Under the pieces are notes generated by a model that made no database searches, was not told the origin of the DNA, and worked only from the letters and a program-made list of their open reading frames with translations. Made by a program: the position numbers and the translations under genes. Below are positions 36,872 through 45,073 of a stretch of DNA of 64,000 nt, piece after piece. How positions within the stretch are numbered: position 1 is the stretch's first letter; each line of letters starts with the position of its first letter. Origin of the DNA: UBA4782 sp034429195 (lineage in GTDB: Bacteria > Chloroflexota > Anaerolineae > Anaerolineales > Anaerolineaceae); the NCBI GenBank assembly GCA_034429195.1, contig DAOUGQ010000007.1, positions 1-64,000 of the forward strand, in the 5' to 3' direction.

Positions 36872-37706
36872 TTTCTTTACTCTTCTCAAGATCATCCACT
36901 CGAATTTGCGCTCGAACCTGCATGATGATCTTGCCTAGCATATTCTTACCTTTTCCATCTGCTCCGACTCCCCAGAAAGAGTCAACAGGAGAATTTTCGA
37001 CAATCTCCATTTCACCTGTGGCTAATAGTTTTTCTTTTAATTCAGGGTTTTGTGTAAATTTTGCCAGCACTGCCTCATGCATCACATTAATTTTTTCATC
37101 ATCCCATTCAGCCCGAACAGCAATTTCTGGGCGCCTTGTATATTCAAATGCCAAACGAGGACTTTCAAGCCTGCGGCAAACTTCTTCAAAAGGTGTACCT
37201 GCCAGCTTTTGTGCCTGATAATAATGTTCTGTGGATGGCCAGATCTTCTCTTTCAGAAAAATCGAAGCCGGATACCAGTTGCTCAGGTAGCCATTCGCTT
37301 CATATGCGCTATAGAAAAGGATTTTTTCTGCTCCATGTTGGCTCAAAGGGTGAAAACGCATATTGGTGAAGCCATATAAATTCCCATCTGGAGCTCGATA
37401 ATTTGTCCATTCCTGTGTAAATTCTGAATAAACAGGACCGACTTCAATACCTGCATTTTTAAGTTCTTCCGCAGCCTGGCGAACATCATCGACAAGGAAA
37501 TCTACTTTACAACCCTTGGGATGTCCAATTTCTGGAGCTGCTTCAGGCGAAAGTAATTCAAAAATATCACCATTGGGCAACTCAAATACGGTTACAATGC
37601 CTTTATCTTCCTGTACCTTGAATCCTAAAATATCCTTAAGGAATACCCGCATTTCATCGTACTTATCGGTTTTCGTACCTGACCAAACAATCCCTTTGAC
37701 TATCAT
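36858..37706 (-). CDS. VOC (glyoxalase)-NADAR fusion protein
   Basis: 282 residues with two domains. Residues 1-122 are a vicinal-oxygen-chelate half: KGIVWSGTKTDKYDEMRVFLKDILGF, VFELPNGDIFELLS and the paired FLVDDVRQAAEELKNAGIEVGP. Residues ~130-270 are a NADAR (YbiA-like) domain: ILFYSAYEANGYLSNWYP, WPSTEHYYQAQKL, FWGVGADGKGKNMLGKI. NADAR enzymes cleave N-glycosidic bonds, reported for early riboflavin intermediates and for ADP-ribosylated guanine. The fusion seems unusual. In a kinase/creatininase operon it may split an N-riboside. That reading is inference. Confidence 0.82.
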   Translation of the reverse strand: MIVKGIVWSGTKTDKYDEMRVFLKDILGFKVQEDKGIVTVFELPNGDIFELLSPEAAPEIGHPKGCKVDFLVDDVRQAAEELKNAGIEVGPVYSEFTQEWTNYRAPDGNLYGFTNMRFHPLSQHGAEKILFYSAYEANGYLSNWYPASIFLKEKIWPSTEHYYQAQKLAGTPFEEVCRRLESPRLAFEYTRRPEIAVRAEWDDEKINVMHEAVLAKFTQNPELKEKLLATGEMEIVENSPVDSFWGVGADGKGKNMLGKIIMQVRAQIRVDDLEKSKENGNL

Positions 37707-37738
37707 AGTAAATCCTCCTTTTCTAACAATAATCCATT

Positions 37739-38659
37739 CTATGTACTTTCAGTATGTTGCCGGATAAAATCCTCCACAATTGGTAAAGTCGGTAATGCAC
37801 TTTGACCTCCTATCTTTGCAATGGAAAGTGCCGCAGATGCACTTCCAAATTGAATGGAGCGCCTCAGACTCCATTTCTGGAGGTAGCCATAGATGAATCC
37901 AGCAGAAAAAACATCCCCGGCGCCAGTGGTATCAACTACAGATACATGGTATGAAGGAACATAACAATATTCCTTACCATCGTATCCCAAGGCACCATCT
38001 TTGCCACTTGTTACAACAACAATTGAAGGTCCAGCTTCTCTTATTTTGAACAATATTTCCTCAAGCTCAAGGTCAGGGAAAAAATTTTTGGCTCCCTGAC
38101 GGTTCACAAAGACAACATCTGCCCATCGGATGGCTTGCAGGCAGGCTTCATATCCTGGGTAAGCAGCGTCCAGATCAACCGATACAGTCATACCCGATTC
38201 TCTTGCTATACGCATGGTATTTGCCATCCGTAAAGGTTCGATCCCTATGAAATGCGCATGCTTGCTTGTTTTTAGATAGCCTACTTTTTCTTTCAATATC
38301 TCTGGTGTTGGGTAGATAAGATTAGTGTCCACCACCAGAATTGCTTTTTCCCCTGTGGCATCCAACATCATAATACAGTAATACGTTTTCGCCCCAGAGA
38401 CAACTGTTACTCCTGAAGTGTCAACTTTATTCCGCTTCAACCCTTCAAGACCAATGGCGCCATACCGGTCATCCCCTACTGCAGAGAGAATACCAGTATT
38501 TACACCCAGTGTGCTTAGAGCAGAGGCAGTATTTGCCCCCTTACCACCTGGAAATTCATATACCTCATGTACCAGTACCCCTTCATCCCATTGCGGAATG
38601 TGAGGGACTATATAAAAGGTATCGGTATCTATATCGCCAACTACAATAACATCAAGCAT
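37739..38659 (-). CDS. PfkB-family (ribokinase-like) carbohydrate kinase
   Basis: 306 residues with the two family signatures: PGGKGANTASALSTLGVNTG at residues ~33-52 and the catalytic DTTGAGDVFSAGFIYGYL near residue 247. Ribose, a nucleoside or a related furanose is a plausible substrate. It lies between the PotABCD-type transporter genes and the VOC-NADAR gene, so it likely phosphorylates either the imported compound or the sugar freed by N-glycoside cleavage. Confidence 0.9.
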   Translation of the reverse strand: MLDVIVVGDIDTDTFYIVPHIPQWDEGVLVHEVYEFPGGKGANTASALSTLGVNTGILSAVGDDRYGAIGLEGLKRNKVDTSGVTVVSGAKTYYCIMMLDATGEKAILVVDTNLIYPTPEILKEKVGYLKTSKHAHFIGIEPLRMANTMRIARESGMTVSVDLDAAYPGYEACLQAIRWADVVFVNRQGAKNFFPDLELEEILFKIREAGPSIVVVTSGKDGALGYDGKEYCYVPSYHVSVVDTTGAGDVFSAGFIYGYLQKWSLRRSIQFGSASAALSIAKIGGQSALPTLPIVEDFIRQHTEST

Positions 38660-38686
38660 TAATAATTTACTCTTTCCTTCTTATCT

Positions 38687-39808
38687 CTACTTACAAACTC
38701 TTTCATGCGTTTCACCATCAAACAAATGAACCTTGCCAATTCTGAACCCTAGTTCTAATTCACATCCATTAACGTGATATTGCTCGCATCCTTGAGGGCT
38801 ACGTAAAATGACAGTCTTGTCTCCAACCTTTGTATGGAGAAAATAATCTGCACCAAGATTTTCGACAAAGTAAACCTTACCAGTAAAAATTCGGTGGTTG
38901 CCATCGTTACCCACTGTAAAATCTTCAGGACGTATACCTAAAACATATTTTCCATCAGGAATTTCTAGCTGTCTCGAATCGTTTGGGAGCAAACTCTTCA
39001 GGGTTTCTGTGGTCATCGAACCATTAAATTCATCAAATTTGATCTCATTAGCTGTCTTTGTGCATCTAAAAGTATTGATTTGTGGTGAACCAATAAATGA
39101 AGCCACAAACAGGTTCTTTGGGTGTTCATAAATATCTGTCGGTGTGGCAGATTGTTGAATAACACCATCTTGCATCAAGATGATGCGATCACCCATTGTC
39201 ATGGCTTCAGTCTGATCATGGGTCACCAGTACTGCAGTCAATCCAAGTTTGCGCGTGATTTGAGCAATTTCAACCCTTACCTGGGCGCGAAGCTTTGCAT
39301 CCAGGTTGGATAGAGGTTCATCTAAAAGTAATAGTGAAGGATTGAGAACCATAGCCCTTGCCAGCGCAACACGCTGTTGTTGCCCACCGGAAAGCTGCTT
39401 GATTGAACGATCGCCCATATTTTCAAGGCGAACCAACTTCAGGGCTTCATTTACTCTTTGCTTAATCTCATCCTTCTCAATTTTCCGCATCCGTAAACCA
39501 AATGCAACATTCTTAAAAACTGTCATATTTGGGAAAAGTGCATAATTCTGGAATACCATACCAATATCCCGGTTATAACTGGGAATATTAGTAATATCTT
39601 TCCCTTTTAAAACAACAGCGCCCTTATTTGCCGGTAATAAACCTGCAATAATCTTCAATAGGGTTGTTTTTCCACATCCAGACGGACCCAACAGAATAAG
39701 AAATTCCTTATCCTTTACTTCCAGATCAATCTTTTGCAGAACCTGCTGTTCACCATAAGACTTGCTGACATTGGAAATCTTTAATGCGATGTCCGATTCA
39801 CTATACAT
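38687..39808 (-). CDS. PotA-type ABC transporter ATP-binding protein
   Basis: 373 residues: Walker A GPSGCGKTTLL, VFQNYALFPNMTV, signature LSGGQQQRVALARAM, LLLLDEPLSNLD, VTHDQTEAMTMG, and a C-terminal TOBE domain (VLGIRPEDFTVG onward). This is the spermidine/iron/sulfate-type importer ATPase group. It works with the two permeases and the lipoprotein encoded upstream in the same operon. Confidence 0.93.
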   Translation of the reverse strand: MYSESDIALKISNVSKSYGEQQVLQKIDLEVKDKEFLILLGPSGCGKTTLLKIIAGLLPANKGAVVLKGKDITNIPSYNRDIGMVFQNYALFPNMTVFKNVAFGLRMRKIEKDEIKQRVNEALKLVRLENMGDRSIKQLSGGQQQRVALARAMVLNPSLLLLDEPLSNLDAKLRAQVRVEIAQITRKLGLTAVLVTHDQTEAMTMGDRIILMQDGVIQQSATPTDIYEHPKNLFVASFIGSPQINTFRCTKTANEIKFDEFNGSMTTETLKSLLPNDSRQLEIPDGKYVLGIRPEDFTVGNDGNHRIFTGKVYFVENLGADYFLHTKVGDKTVILRSPQGCEQYHVNGCELELGFRIGKVHLFDGETHERVCK

Positions 39809-39868
39809 CGGTTCTTCTCCTCTTGTATCAAAAACTCAACCGGGAATCTCTTTGGTTGGATAAATGGC

Positions 39869-40672
39869 TTAAAAGAAGCGGGACCATTTGGCAGTTCTCT
39901 CGCCTATCATGGCGATGATCACAATAAATATAACAACAAAAGCACTGACAGTAACCGCAAGGGGGTCCAGGCCTTCAGTGCGAATTTCGCTATACATCCG
40001 AACAGGAAACGTAATGTATCTCGTTCCTGCCACAAAGGATGACACAACTACATCTGTAAAAGAAACCATGAACCCAAAAACTGCACTTACCAAAACACCA
40101 GGCAGGATGATGGGTACCGTCACTTCCAGAAAAGTTCGAATTGGTTTTGCACCCAAGCTCATGGCAGCACTTTCCAGATCAACTTCAACATACTTCAAGC
40201 TTGTGAGTACCATACGGATCACATAGGGAAGAATGATCACTGAATGTGCAAGCACAATTCCTGCAAAGGAACCCAGAATGCTTCGTCCACCAATTTGAAC
40301 CATCGAAAAGAACTGGATCAACCCCAAAGCCCAAATAATCTGGGGTAACATCAGAGGGGAAAGGAACAGGGATTGCATGAATGCATTGCCCCTGAATTTA
40401 TATCTATCGAGGGCAAAAGCAGCTGGCACACCTGCCAGCAATCCAAGCCCTGCTGCGGTCAATGCCACTCGTAGGCTGATCAATAATGCTTTTTGGTATT
40501 CTTTGCTTGCATAAAATGCCTTATACCATTCAAGAGTAAAACCTGTGGGTGGAAATTCGAAATATCGGCTTTGATTAAAACTGCTAATCACCAAAACAAA
40601 AATTGGAGTGAGCACAAAAAGCAAAACCAAAGCAGAAAATATGACAAGTAAAACGCGGTTTGCCTTTTCCAT
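39869..40672 (-). CDS. PotC-type ABC transporter permease
   Basis: 267 residues, six membrane helices, with SSFNQSRYFEFPPTGFTLEWYKAF near the start and the EAA-loop AAMSLGAKPIRTFLEVTVPIILPG in the second half. Typical PotC/YdcV-like inner-membrane component. Its ATG overlaps the PotB-type stop, indicating translational coupling. Confidence 0.92.
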   Translation of the reverse strand: MEKANRVLLVIFSALVLLFVLTPIFVLVISSFNQSRYFEFPPTGFTLEWYKAFYASKEYQKALLISLRVALTAAGLGLLAGVPAAFALDRYKFRGNAFMQSLFLSPLMLPQIIWALGLIQFFSMVQIGGRSILGSFAGIVLAHSVIILPYVIRMVLTSLKYVEVDLESAAMSLGAKPIRTFLEVTVPIILPGVLVSAVFGFMVSFTDVVVSSFVAGTRYITFPVRMYSEIRTEGLDPLAVTVSAFVVIFIVIIAMIGERTAKWSRFF

Positions 40673-41559
40673 TATGCCTGTGCTCCTTTCGCAACGGTTT
40701 TCGTCTTTTTAATACCTTTTTGAATTAATCCAGTGAGCCAGCCAGCAAGCATTGCAAATACAAACACTGATATGATGAAGAAAATGGCAAAGGCGGACGC
40801 AAATGGCCAATTACCTACCGAAATTGCCTGTTGATATGCAATCGTTCCAAATACCATGATCTTATTTTGACCCAATATGGATGGTGTAACAAACATGGTA
40901 AGGTTCATCATCAAAGTCAATAGTGTTCCTGCAGCAGCTCCTGGCAAACTCAATGGAAGAACAACTTCAAAGAAAGTACGGGTAGAATTAGCGCCAAGGC
41001 TCTTTGCTGCATCTTCCAAAGTAACATCGATGGCTCCCAATGAAGTCACCAGGGGCAGAACCATAAGTGGGATAAATGATTGAACCAATCCAATAACAAT
41101 TCCCAATTCTGAGCCCAGAAATGCCACGGGTTCTTTTGCCAACCCCAATCCCATTAGTATTCCATTCAGCATGCCATAACGCATCATCATCGCCATCCAG
41201 CCCATCGTCTGGATCATTGCACCACCGATCATCGGAAGCGCGATCAATGTCAACATGAATCCTTTTAAACCTGTCTTTAACCGAGAGATGAATCTGGCAA
41301 GTGGGTAAGAGAGCAGTAAAGTTATTCCAGTTGATATAAGGCTCAGCTTAATTGTTCTCAGGTACACCTCAAGATAATAGGTGTCCTGAAAGATTTTGGC
41401 ATAATTTGCAAAGGTAAGAATTGGTTTTGAGACAAATGATGATTCATATGTCCAAAAACTTTGTACCAGGAGAAAAACAAATGGAAGCAGAAAAATTATT
41501 CCAATAATCAGGGACGCGGGAAGTAGTAGAAGTATCAATGAACCTTTTTTTGACTGCAT
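40672..41559 (-). CDS. PotB-type ABC transporter permease
   Basis: 295 residues from the ATG at 41559 (GGGAGGG lies 6 nt before it; the longer frame begins with TTG). Six helices are present plus the EAA loop DAAKSLGANSTRTFFEVVLPLSLPG. It pairs with the PotC-type permease. The gene begins after the stem-loop that follows the substrate-binding gene. Confidence 0.9.
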   Translation of the reverse strand: MQSKKGSLILLLLPASLIIGIIFLLPFVFLLVQSFWTYESSFVSKPILTFANYAKIFQDTYYLEVYLRTIKLSLISTGITLLLSYPLARFISRLKTGLKGFMLTLIALPMIGGAMIQTMGWMAMMMRYGMLNGILMGLGLAKEPVAFLGSELGIVIGLVQSFIPLMVLPLVTSLGAIDVTLEDAAKSLGANSTRTFFEVVLPLSLPGAAAGTLLTLMMNLTMFVTPSILGQNKIMVFGTIAYQQAISVGNWPFASAFAIFFIISVFVFAMLAGWLTGLIQKGIKKTKTVAKGAQA

Positions 41560-41583
41560 AACATACCCTCCCAAAACATCGAA

Positions 41584-41620
41584 TATTGGGCTCGTCCAGG
41601 TAAAAAGGACGAACCCAATA
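41584..41620 (-). terminator. Stem-loop between binding-protein and permease genes
   Basis: TATTGGGCTCGTCC (41584-41597) pairs with GGACGAACCCAATA (41607-41620): 14 pairs with one G-U in the RNA and a 9-nt loop. It lies just after the 41640 stop in transcription order and lacks a clear U-run. As for the similar element at 30500, it may protect or partly terminate the mRNA to favour the binding protein. Confidence 0.6.
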
Positions 41621-41639
41621 CCAGTACTACCAATTAAAT

Positions 41640-42785
41640 TTATTGACCAAGAATCTCACGATTGTAGCGTTCGGTCAAAGTGTCGCGATTATCAATCATG
41701 TATGTGCTCAGTCGGAGGAGTGAATCCACTTTCTCCTGACCATATACACATCGTTCTGCAGCGTCACCAGTCAAGACTACTTTGGAGTTGGTCGGGCCAA
41801 AGTAAATCTGCTCAGCAAATGCCTGCTGAGTCTTTGGGCTGAGGGATAATTGAGCCCATGCGTATGCCATATCCTGATTTTTGGTACCTTTAACAATTGT
41901 CAGAGTATCCATCATCTGGATAGTTCCAGGATCTTTTGGCCATGCGAATTTGATGTTCATACCTTTATCAATATAGGTCCATGCATAACCACTAATAACT
42001 GGGGCAATAGCCACATCGCCTTTGTCCATCATCATGAAGAGTTCATCCAGTGAAGTGTAGACCATGGCGAATGGGGTCAATTCTTTCAATTTGGTAAACA
42101 TGGCATCGGGATCATTTTCATCACTGCCAGCCATATATCCAGCAACAGCCAATAAACCTTCGCTATCGCCACCGGGGAAAGTTGCAGTTGCGATCTTGCC
42201 AGCTACTTTTGGATCCCAAAAATCTTTCCAATCTGGTGGGGTATCGAAATAAGTAGGATTGTAGGCAATTCCCAGACCCATGAAGCTCATACCATAACCG
42301 CCCACCTGGGCAGCAGGATAAAGATCATCATATGCAGGTACGACATTAGACGGTGCTTCTAATACACCATCTGCCACACCTTTGGCAGCTTCATACATAT
42401 TCAGATATGCAACATCCATAGTAGGGTTGCCCTTTTCAGCATAGATCTTGGCAGTCCGGTCACCAGTACCACCGAGAAGCAGTTCGACTTTCCCATTATG
42501 CTTCTCAATTTCTGGAATCACCAGGTCGCGATAGATCTGCTCAATAACGCCACCCCAAACGCCCACAACAAGTGTCCGGCCACCAAAGTCCTTGCCTTCA
42601 AGGAATGCACAGGTCTGCTCATCCCAGTCGCAGCCGGTTGTAGCAGGTGCTTCAGTGGCGGCTGCTTCAGTTGCAGCAGCTTCTGTTGCGGCTGCTTCTG
42701 TGGCAGTTGTTTTTGGTGCGCAAGAAGCAAGAAGCATTGATGCGATAATGATCATTGTGAAAAGCAATACTGCTGTCTTCTTCAT
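41640..42785 (-). CDS. PotD-type ABC transporter substrate-binding lipoprotein
   Basis: 381 residues from the ATG at 42785, where MKKTAVLLF begins a lipoprotein signal ending in LLASC; AGGAG precedes it. A linker of four ATEA-type repeats separates the lipid anchor from the binding domain (TLVVGVWGGVIEQIYRDLV, KGNPTMDVAYLNMYEAAKG, MSFMGLGIAYNP, WKDFWDPKVAGKIATATFPGG). This is a type II binding protein like those for polyamines, opines or organic cations. An unusual CDWDEQTCAFLEGKDFGG stretch with two Cys follows the linker. Ligand unknown. Confidence 0.88.
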   Translation of the reverse strand: MKKTAVLLFTMIIIASMLLASCAPKTTATEAAATEAAATEAAATEAPATTGCDWDEQTCAFLEGKDFGGRTLVVGVWGGVIEQIYRDLVIPEIEKHNGKVELLLGGTGDRTAKIYAEKGNPTMDVAYLNMYEAAKGVADGVLEAPSNVVPAYDDLYPAAQVGGYGMSFMGLGIAYNPTYFDTPPDWKDFWDPKVAGKIATATFPGGDSEGLLAVAGYMAGSDENDPDAMFTKLKELTPFAMVYTSLDELFMMMDKGDVAIAPVISGYAWTYIDKGMNIKFAWPKDPGTIQMMDTLTIVKGTKNQDMAYAWAQLSLSPKTQQAFAEQIYFGPTNSKVVLTGDAAERCVYGQEKVDSLLRLSTYMIDNRDTLTERYNREILGQ

Positions 42786-42915
42786 TTTGTATCTCTCCTT
42801 TTTATCATTCACAGTCCAAAACATTAATGTTTTCAAGCCCAATAAAATCTTCTAACCGACCACCTCCTTCCTCATGCAATCACCTGCGATTCGTTTGCTA
42901 AGCTAACCAATAAGG

Positions 42916-42933
42916 CATACCAATATTGGCATG
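42916..42933. promoter_or_regulatory. Candidate operator upstream of the PotD-type gene
   Basis: CAT-a-CCAATATTGG-c-ATG is an inverted repeat with a perfect 10-bp centre. It lies between the regulator gene end (42941) and the binding-protein start (42785), where the XRE-cupin protein might act. No clear -35/-10 pair is visible by eye around it. Confidence 0.4.
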
Positions 42934-42940
42934 AATACCA

Positions 42941-43504
42941 CTAATAGGTTGCAGGTGAGTTGACCAGAATCAACTCAGCTTTCACATCAGAGATATTTTC
43001 CCAGCGATGCGGGATTTCTGAATCGTAATAAATTATGTCGCCTTCACCGAGATCGTAGGCCGTTTCTTCATTCAGAATCGTTCGTATTGAGCCTTTTTTA
43101 ACATAACAAATTTCATCACCTGGATGGTGATTAGCTGCACCCGAATTTTCTCCAGCTGGAATATGAATGACACAAAATTCGATATTTGATTTTGTATCCA
43201 ACAAAATTGATTCAACAGAACGGCCAGCCAGGGGATACCACTTTCGACTATCCCGCCGGATCACTCTGACATTATCACTCTTTGCTTCTTCAAATAAAGA
43301 TGCAATTGATACATCGAGTGCATTGCATATTTTTGTCAGGGTAGTCAAATTAATATTTACCCGACCGTTCTCTATCTGACTAAGAAAAGGTGCAGAATGA
43401 CCCGACATGCTTGCAAGTTCAGAAAGAGTTAATCCTTTCTTTTTTCGAATTTCTCGAATATTTTCACCAATCTTATACAGGTTATTGCCGTTCTGTTCTG
43501 CCAT
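42941..43504 (-). CDS. XRE-cupin transcription regulator
   Basis: 187 residues from the ATG at 43504: helix-turn-helix (IGENIREIRKKKGLTLSELASMSGHSAPFLSQIENGR, residues ~11-47) and a cupin domain (ESILLDTKSNIEFCVIHIPAGE ... HHPGDEICYVKKGSIRTIL ... GDIIYYDSEIPHRWEN). The layout is that of PuuR-like regulators that sense a small ligand in the cupin. A TTG at 43540, preceded by GAGAGG and overlapping the deaminase stop, is an equally good start. It likely controls the transporter operon downstream. Confidence 0.87.
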   Translation of the reverse strand: MAEQNGNNLYKIGENIREIRKKKGLTLSELASMSGHSAPFLSQIENGRVNINLTTLTKICNALDVSIASLFEEAKSDNVRVIRRDSRKWYPLAGRSVESILLDTKSNIEFCVIHIPAGENSGAANHHPGDEICYVKKGSIRTILNEETAYDLGEGDIIYYDSEIPHRWENISDVKAELILVNSPATY

Positions 43505-43532
43505 TTGGCTTTTAGGTTCCGTTTCTTTCGAA

Positions 43533-44921
43533 TCAGACAAGTTTGAACCTCTCAGGTACAGGGTATTTGGCAGCCATTTCGACTGCGATAGCATTATGTC
43601 GTTCTATCAATTTTTCAATATCTACTGTTAGCAATTTCCCATCACGTACTACTATGCGTCCATTGATCACAGAAAGCTGTACGGTACCCACATTACATAA
43701 CAATAAAGCTGCAAGCGGATCATGAACTGCGCCTCCAGCCATTGCGATAGTATCAACAGGTACGCCAATGAAATCTGCTGCTTTTCCAGGTGCCAGCTCA
43801 CCTATATCATCCCTACCTAGTACTGAAGCACTACCTTTTGTAGCCAGAGTGATCGCGTCTCGAACAGAAAATGCTGAAGCACCCAGATTCACACGCTGTA
43901 AAAGCATTGCCATTCTGGCTTCACCGATCATATGATTGCCATCATTACTGGCTGAACCGTCCACACCTATACCGACTTTTACACCAGCATCCAACATTTC
44001 ACGAATGGGTGCAATACCTGAACCAAGACGCATATTGGAGGATGGGCAGTGAGCTACACCTGTGCCACTTTCTGCCATCATTTTGATCTCATCAGAATTC
44101 ACCCACACAGAATGTGCCCACCAGACATCATTTCCTGTCCAACCTACCGATTCCATATATTTAGCAGGGCGCATTCCTACACGTTGCATGCAAAATGTTT
44201 CTTCATCTCGTGTTTCTGCTACATGGGTGTGTAACATGACAGATTTATACGAGCGTGCCAGTTTCGCACTCTGTCGCAGCAACTCAGCTGTTACAGAAAA
44301 TGGAGAGCAAGGAGCTAGCGCAACTCGTACCATGGAATATGGATTGGGATCATGATATGTTTCAATAACGCGTTGACAATCTTTTAAGATTGCATCTTCT
44401 TCCTGCACCACATGATCTGGTGGCAAGCCGCCTTTGCTTCTTCCAAGCGACATAGATCCACGGGTGACGTGGAATCTCATTCCAATTTCTTTGGCTGCCC
44501 TTACCTGGGCATCTAATGTTGAATTATTAGGATAAAGATAGAGATGATCACTACTGGCAGTTCCTCCTGAAAGGATCATTTCAGCCATAGCAGTAAGAGT
44601 GCTGATGTAGACAGCCTCTTCTGTTAGCTCACCCCAAATAGGGTACAGCCTTACCAGCCAGTCAAATAATTCTTCGTTTTGAGCCCCTGGAATTGCACGC
44701 GTTAGAGTCTGGTAAAAATGATGGTGTGTGTTGATCAACCCTGGTAGGATCACCATTCTGCTTGCATCGATGATCTCATCTGCTGAACCTGGTAGTTGCT
44801 CATTTGATCCTATTGTTTCTACGATATTATCACGAATGAACAAACTTGCATTACGGCAATCACCAATTTCAGCATTATTTGTGATCAACAGGTTAGCATT
44901 CTTTATGAGCAGTGTTCCCAT
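43533..44921 (-). CDS. 8-oxoguanine deaminase (amidohydrolase superfamily)
   Basis: 462 residues. The metal site is present: PGLINTHHHFYQTLTRAIPGAQ near residue 60, HTHVAETRDEE, HSVWVNSDEI, and VGIGVDGSASNDGNHM with the catalytic Asp. The sequence of motifs (HHHFYQTLTRA, SSDHLYLYPN, RFHVTRGSMSLG, APCSPFSVT) is that of 8-oxoguanine deaminases, which turn 8-oxoguanine into uric acid; hydroxyatrazine-type hydrolases are close relatives. It is encoded just before the XRE-cupin regulator, so oxidised purines are a candidate theme of the locus. Confidence 0.82.
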   Translation of the reverse strand: MGTLLIKNANLLITNNAEIGDCRNASLFIRDNIVETIGSNEQLPGSADEIIDASRMVILPGLINTHHHFYQTLTRAIPGAQNEELFDWLVRLYPIWGELTEEAVYISTLTAMAEMILSGGTASSDHLYLYPNNSTLDAQVRAAKEIGMRFHVTRGSMSLGRSKGGLPPDHVVQEEDAILKDCQRVIETYHDPNPYSMVRVALAPCSPFSVTAELLRQSAKLARSYKSVMLHTHVAETRDEETFCMQRVGMRPAKYMESVGWTGNDVWWAHSVWVNSDEIKMMAESGTGVAHCPSSNMRLGSGIAPIREMLDAGVKVGIGVDGSASNDGNHMIGEARMAMLLQRVNLGASAFSVRDAITLATKGSASVLGRDDIGELAPGKAADFIGVPVDTIAMAGGAVHDPLAALLLCNVGTVQLSVINGRIVVRDGKLLTVDIEKLIERHNAIAVEMAAKYPVPERFKLV

Positions 44922-45031
44922 TTTTTCTCACTTTTCAATTTATTGTGTATAGATTGCGAAAATCATGCAATTATGTTGCAGTCCATTAAAAGCGAGTCGT
45001 TTAAAAAAGCAAATTTAAAAGTTCAATAAAG

Positions 45032-45063
45032 TACTGGCCGGCATAATAATTCACCGGCCAGTA
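45032..45063 (-). terminator. Intrinsic terminator after the enamidase-like gene
   Basis: On the minus strand TACTGGCCGG (45063-45054) and CCGGCCAGTA (45041-45032) form a perfect 10-bp stem with a 12-nt AU-rich loop, followed by CTTTATT. It ends the transcript of the 45074-46333 gene before the next operon. Confidence 0.8.
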
Positions 45064-45073
45064 TTCAAAATAT

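Noticed and set aside
42600..42720. Repeated GCTTC-rich DNA as a possible short tandem repeat element
   Set aside because: It simply encodes the four ATEA units of the lipoprotein linker, common in such proteins, with synonymous variation between units.
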